A stretch of DNA of 64,000 bases from assembly GCF_003206695.1 (NCBI RefSeq), contig NZ_PZJN01000006.1:722468-786467 (forward strand), in the 5' to 3' direction. The position numbers and the translations under genes are program-made. The DNA comes from Salinicola halophyticus. Its GTDB lineage: Bacteria; Pseudomonadota; Gammaproteobacteria; Pseudomonadales; Halomonadaceae. The notes beneath the pieces are model-generated. The model had not been told where the DNA came from. It saw only the letters and a list, made by a program, of their open reading frames with translations, and made no database searches. Below, piece after piece: positions 63,918 through 64,000 of this stretch (position 1 is the stretch's first letter; each line of letters opens with the position of its first letter).

Positions 63918-64000
63918 GTCACGCGGATTCCATCCCGGCGTTGACGCGGGGCCGCTAGCGTTTGGCGACGCGGCCCGCATCCTCATGCGCTTCTCTGTGC
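63918..64000. other. Right edge: hairpin and possible end of a leftward gene
   Basis: GCGGGGCCGC (about 63947) can pair with GCGGCCCGC (about 63971-63979). On the minus strand a frame enters from the edge and ends at TAG 63958-63956 (HREAHEDAGRVAKR), too short to call. Confidence 0.35.

Noticed and set aside
63956..64000. C-terminal end of a leftward gene at the right edge
   Set aside because: Only 14 codons are visible, which is not enough to support a gene.

Overview
The window is high-GC, densely packed gammaproteobacterial chromosome. Gene order and protein sequences point to a halophilic member of the Halomonadaceae (Salinicola-, Kushneria- or Halomonas-like; the genus cannot be fixed by eye). 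The markers are the gacA(uvrY)-uvrC-pgsA-tRNA(Gly-Cys-Leu) block shared with enterobacteria and pseudomonads, a separate attenuated trpGDC operon, recCBD without ptrA, and a BCCT-type compatible-solute carrier. No phage, insertion sequence or CRISPR array is visible.

Layout. 1-4467: sbcDC exonuclease genes (sbcC runs off the left edge). 4678-9664: nfi, a secreted alpha/beta hydrolase, an aldo/keto reductase, a DUF1415 protein, the peroxide-defence genes tpx and osmC, and an unlisted 42-residue secreted peptide. 9903-12629: tandem MFS paralogues separated by a terminator. 12689-15435: an amidoligase/glutamine-amidotransferase-like pair and a DMT exporter. 15657-26336: recC-recB-recD and a creatininase-family gene, all joined by ATGA overlaps. 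26389-34363: GTP cyclohydrolase II homologue, RibD-type reductase, flippase-like membrane protein, methyltransferase, GT4 glycosyltransferase, divergent PTPS homologue, MDR dehydrogenase and CDP-alcohol phosphatidyltransferase. 34420-37205: yceI-like gene, an M14-type desuccinylase and dusA. 37720-39042: an AT-rich island with a GT29 (sialyltransferase-like) gene and an in-frame stop. 39632-43372: tRNA-Leu, -Cys, -Gly, a tRNA-Gly remnant, pgsA, uvrC, gacA. 43781-47445: tRNA-Ala, a hypothetical gene, and trpL-trpGDC. 47625-63917: antiporter, trxC, LysE-type exporter, ydiJ, serS, a shortened cysG, a CNB-CBS-DUF294 protein with a DEDDh exonuclease, a BCCT carrier and an acyl-CoA dehydrogenase under a PsrA-like box.

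How genes work together. The most interesting unit is 25548-34363. A creatininase-family hydrolase (the family that includes the archaeal FAPy deformylase), a GTP cyclohydrolase II homologue and a RibD-type reductase could make a riboflavin- or pterin-type pyrimidine. A PTPS homologue lacking its catalytic Cys and one zinc His, a dehydrogenase, a methyltransferase and a GT4 enzyme could elaborate it. The flippase-like and CDP-alcohol transferase genes suggest a lipid-linked or exported product. This looks like an uncharacterised pterin- or flavin-derived glycoconjugate pathway, and it is fused by translational coupling to recCBD.

A second theme is short imperfect tandem duplications (12-24 bp units), found in at least ten intergenic spacers and in linkers of RecC, RecB, RecD, YdiJ and two cluster proteins. 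They look like a lineage-specific slippage or duplication habit.
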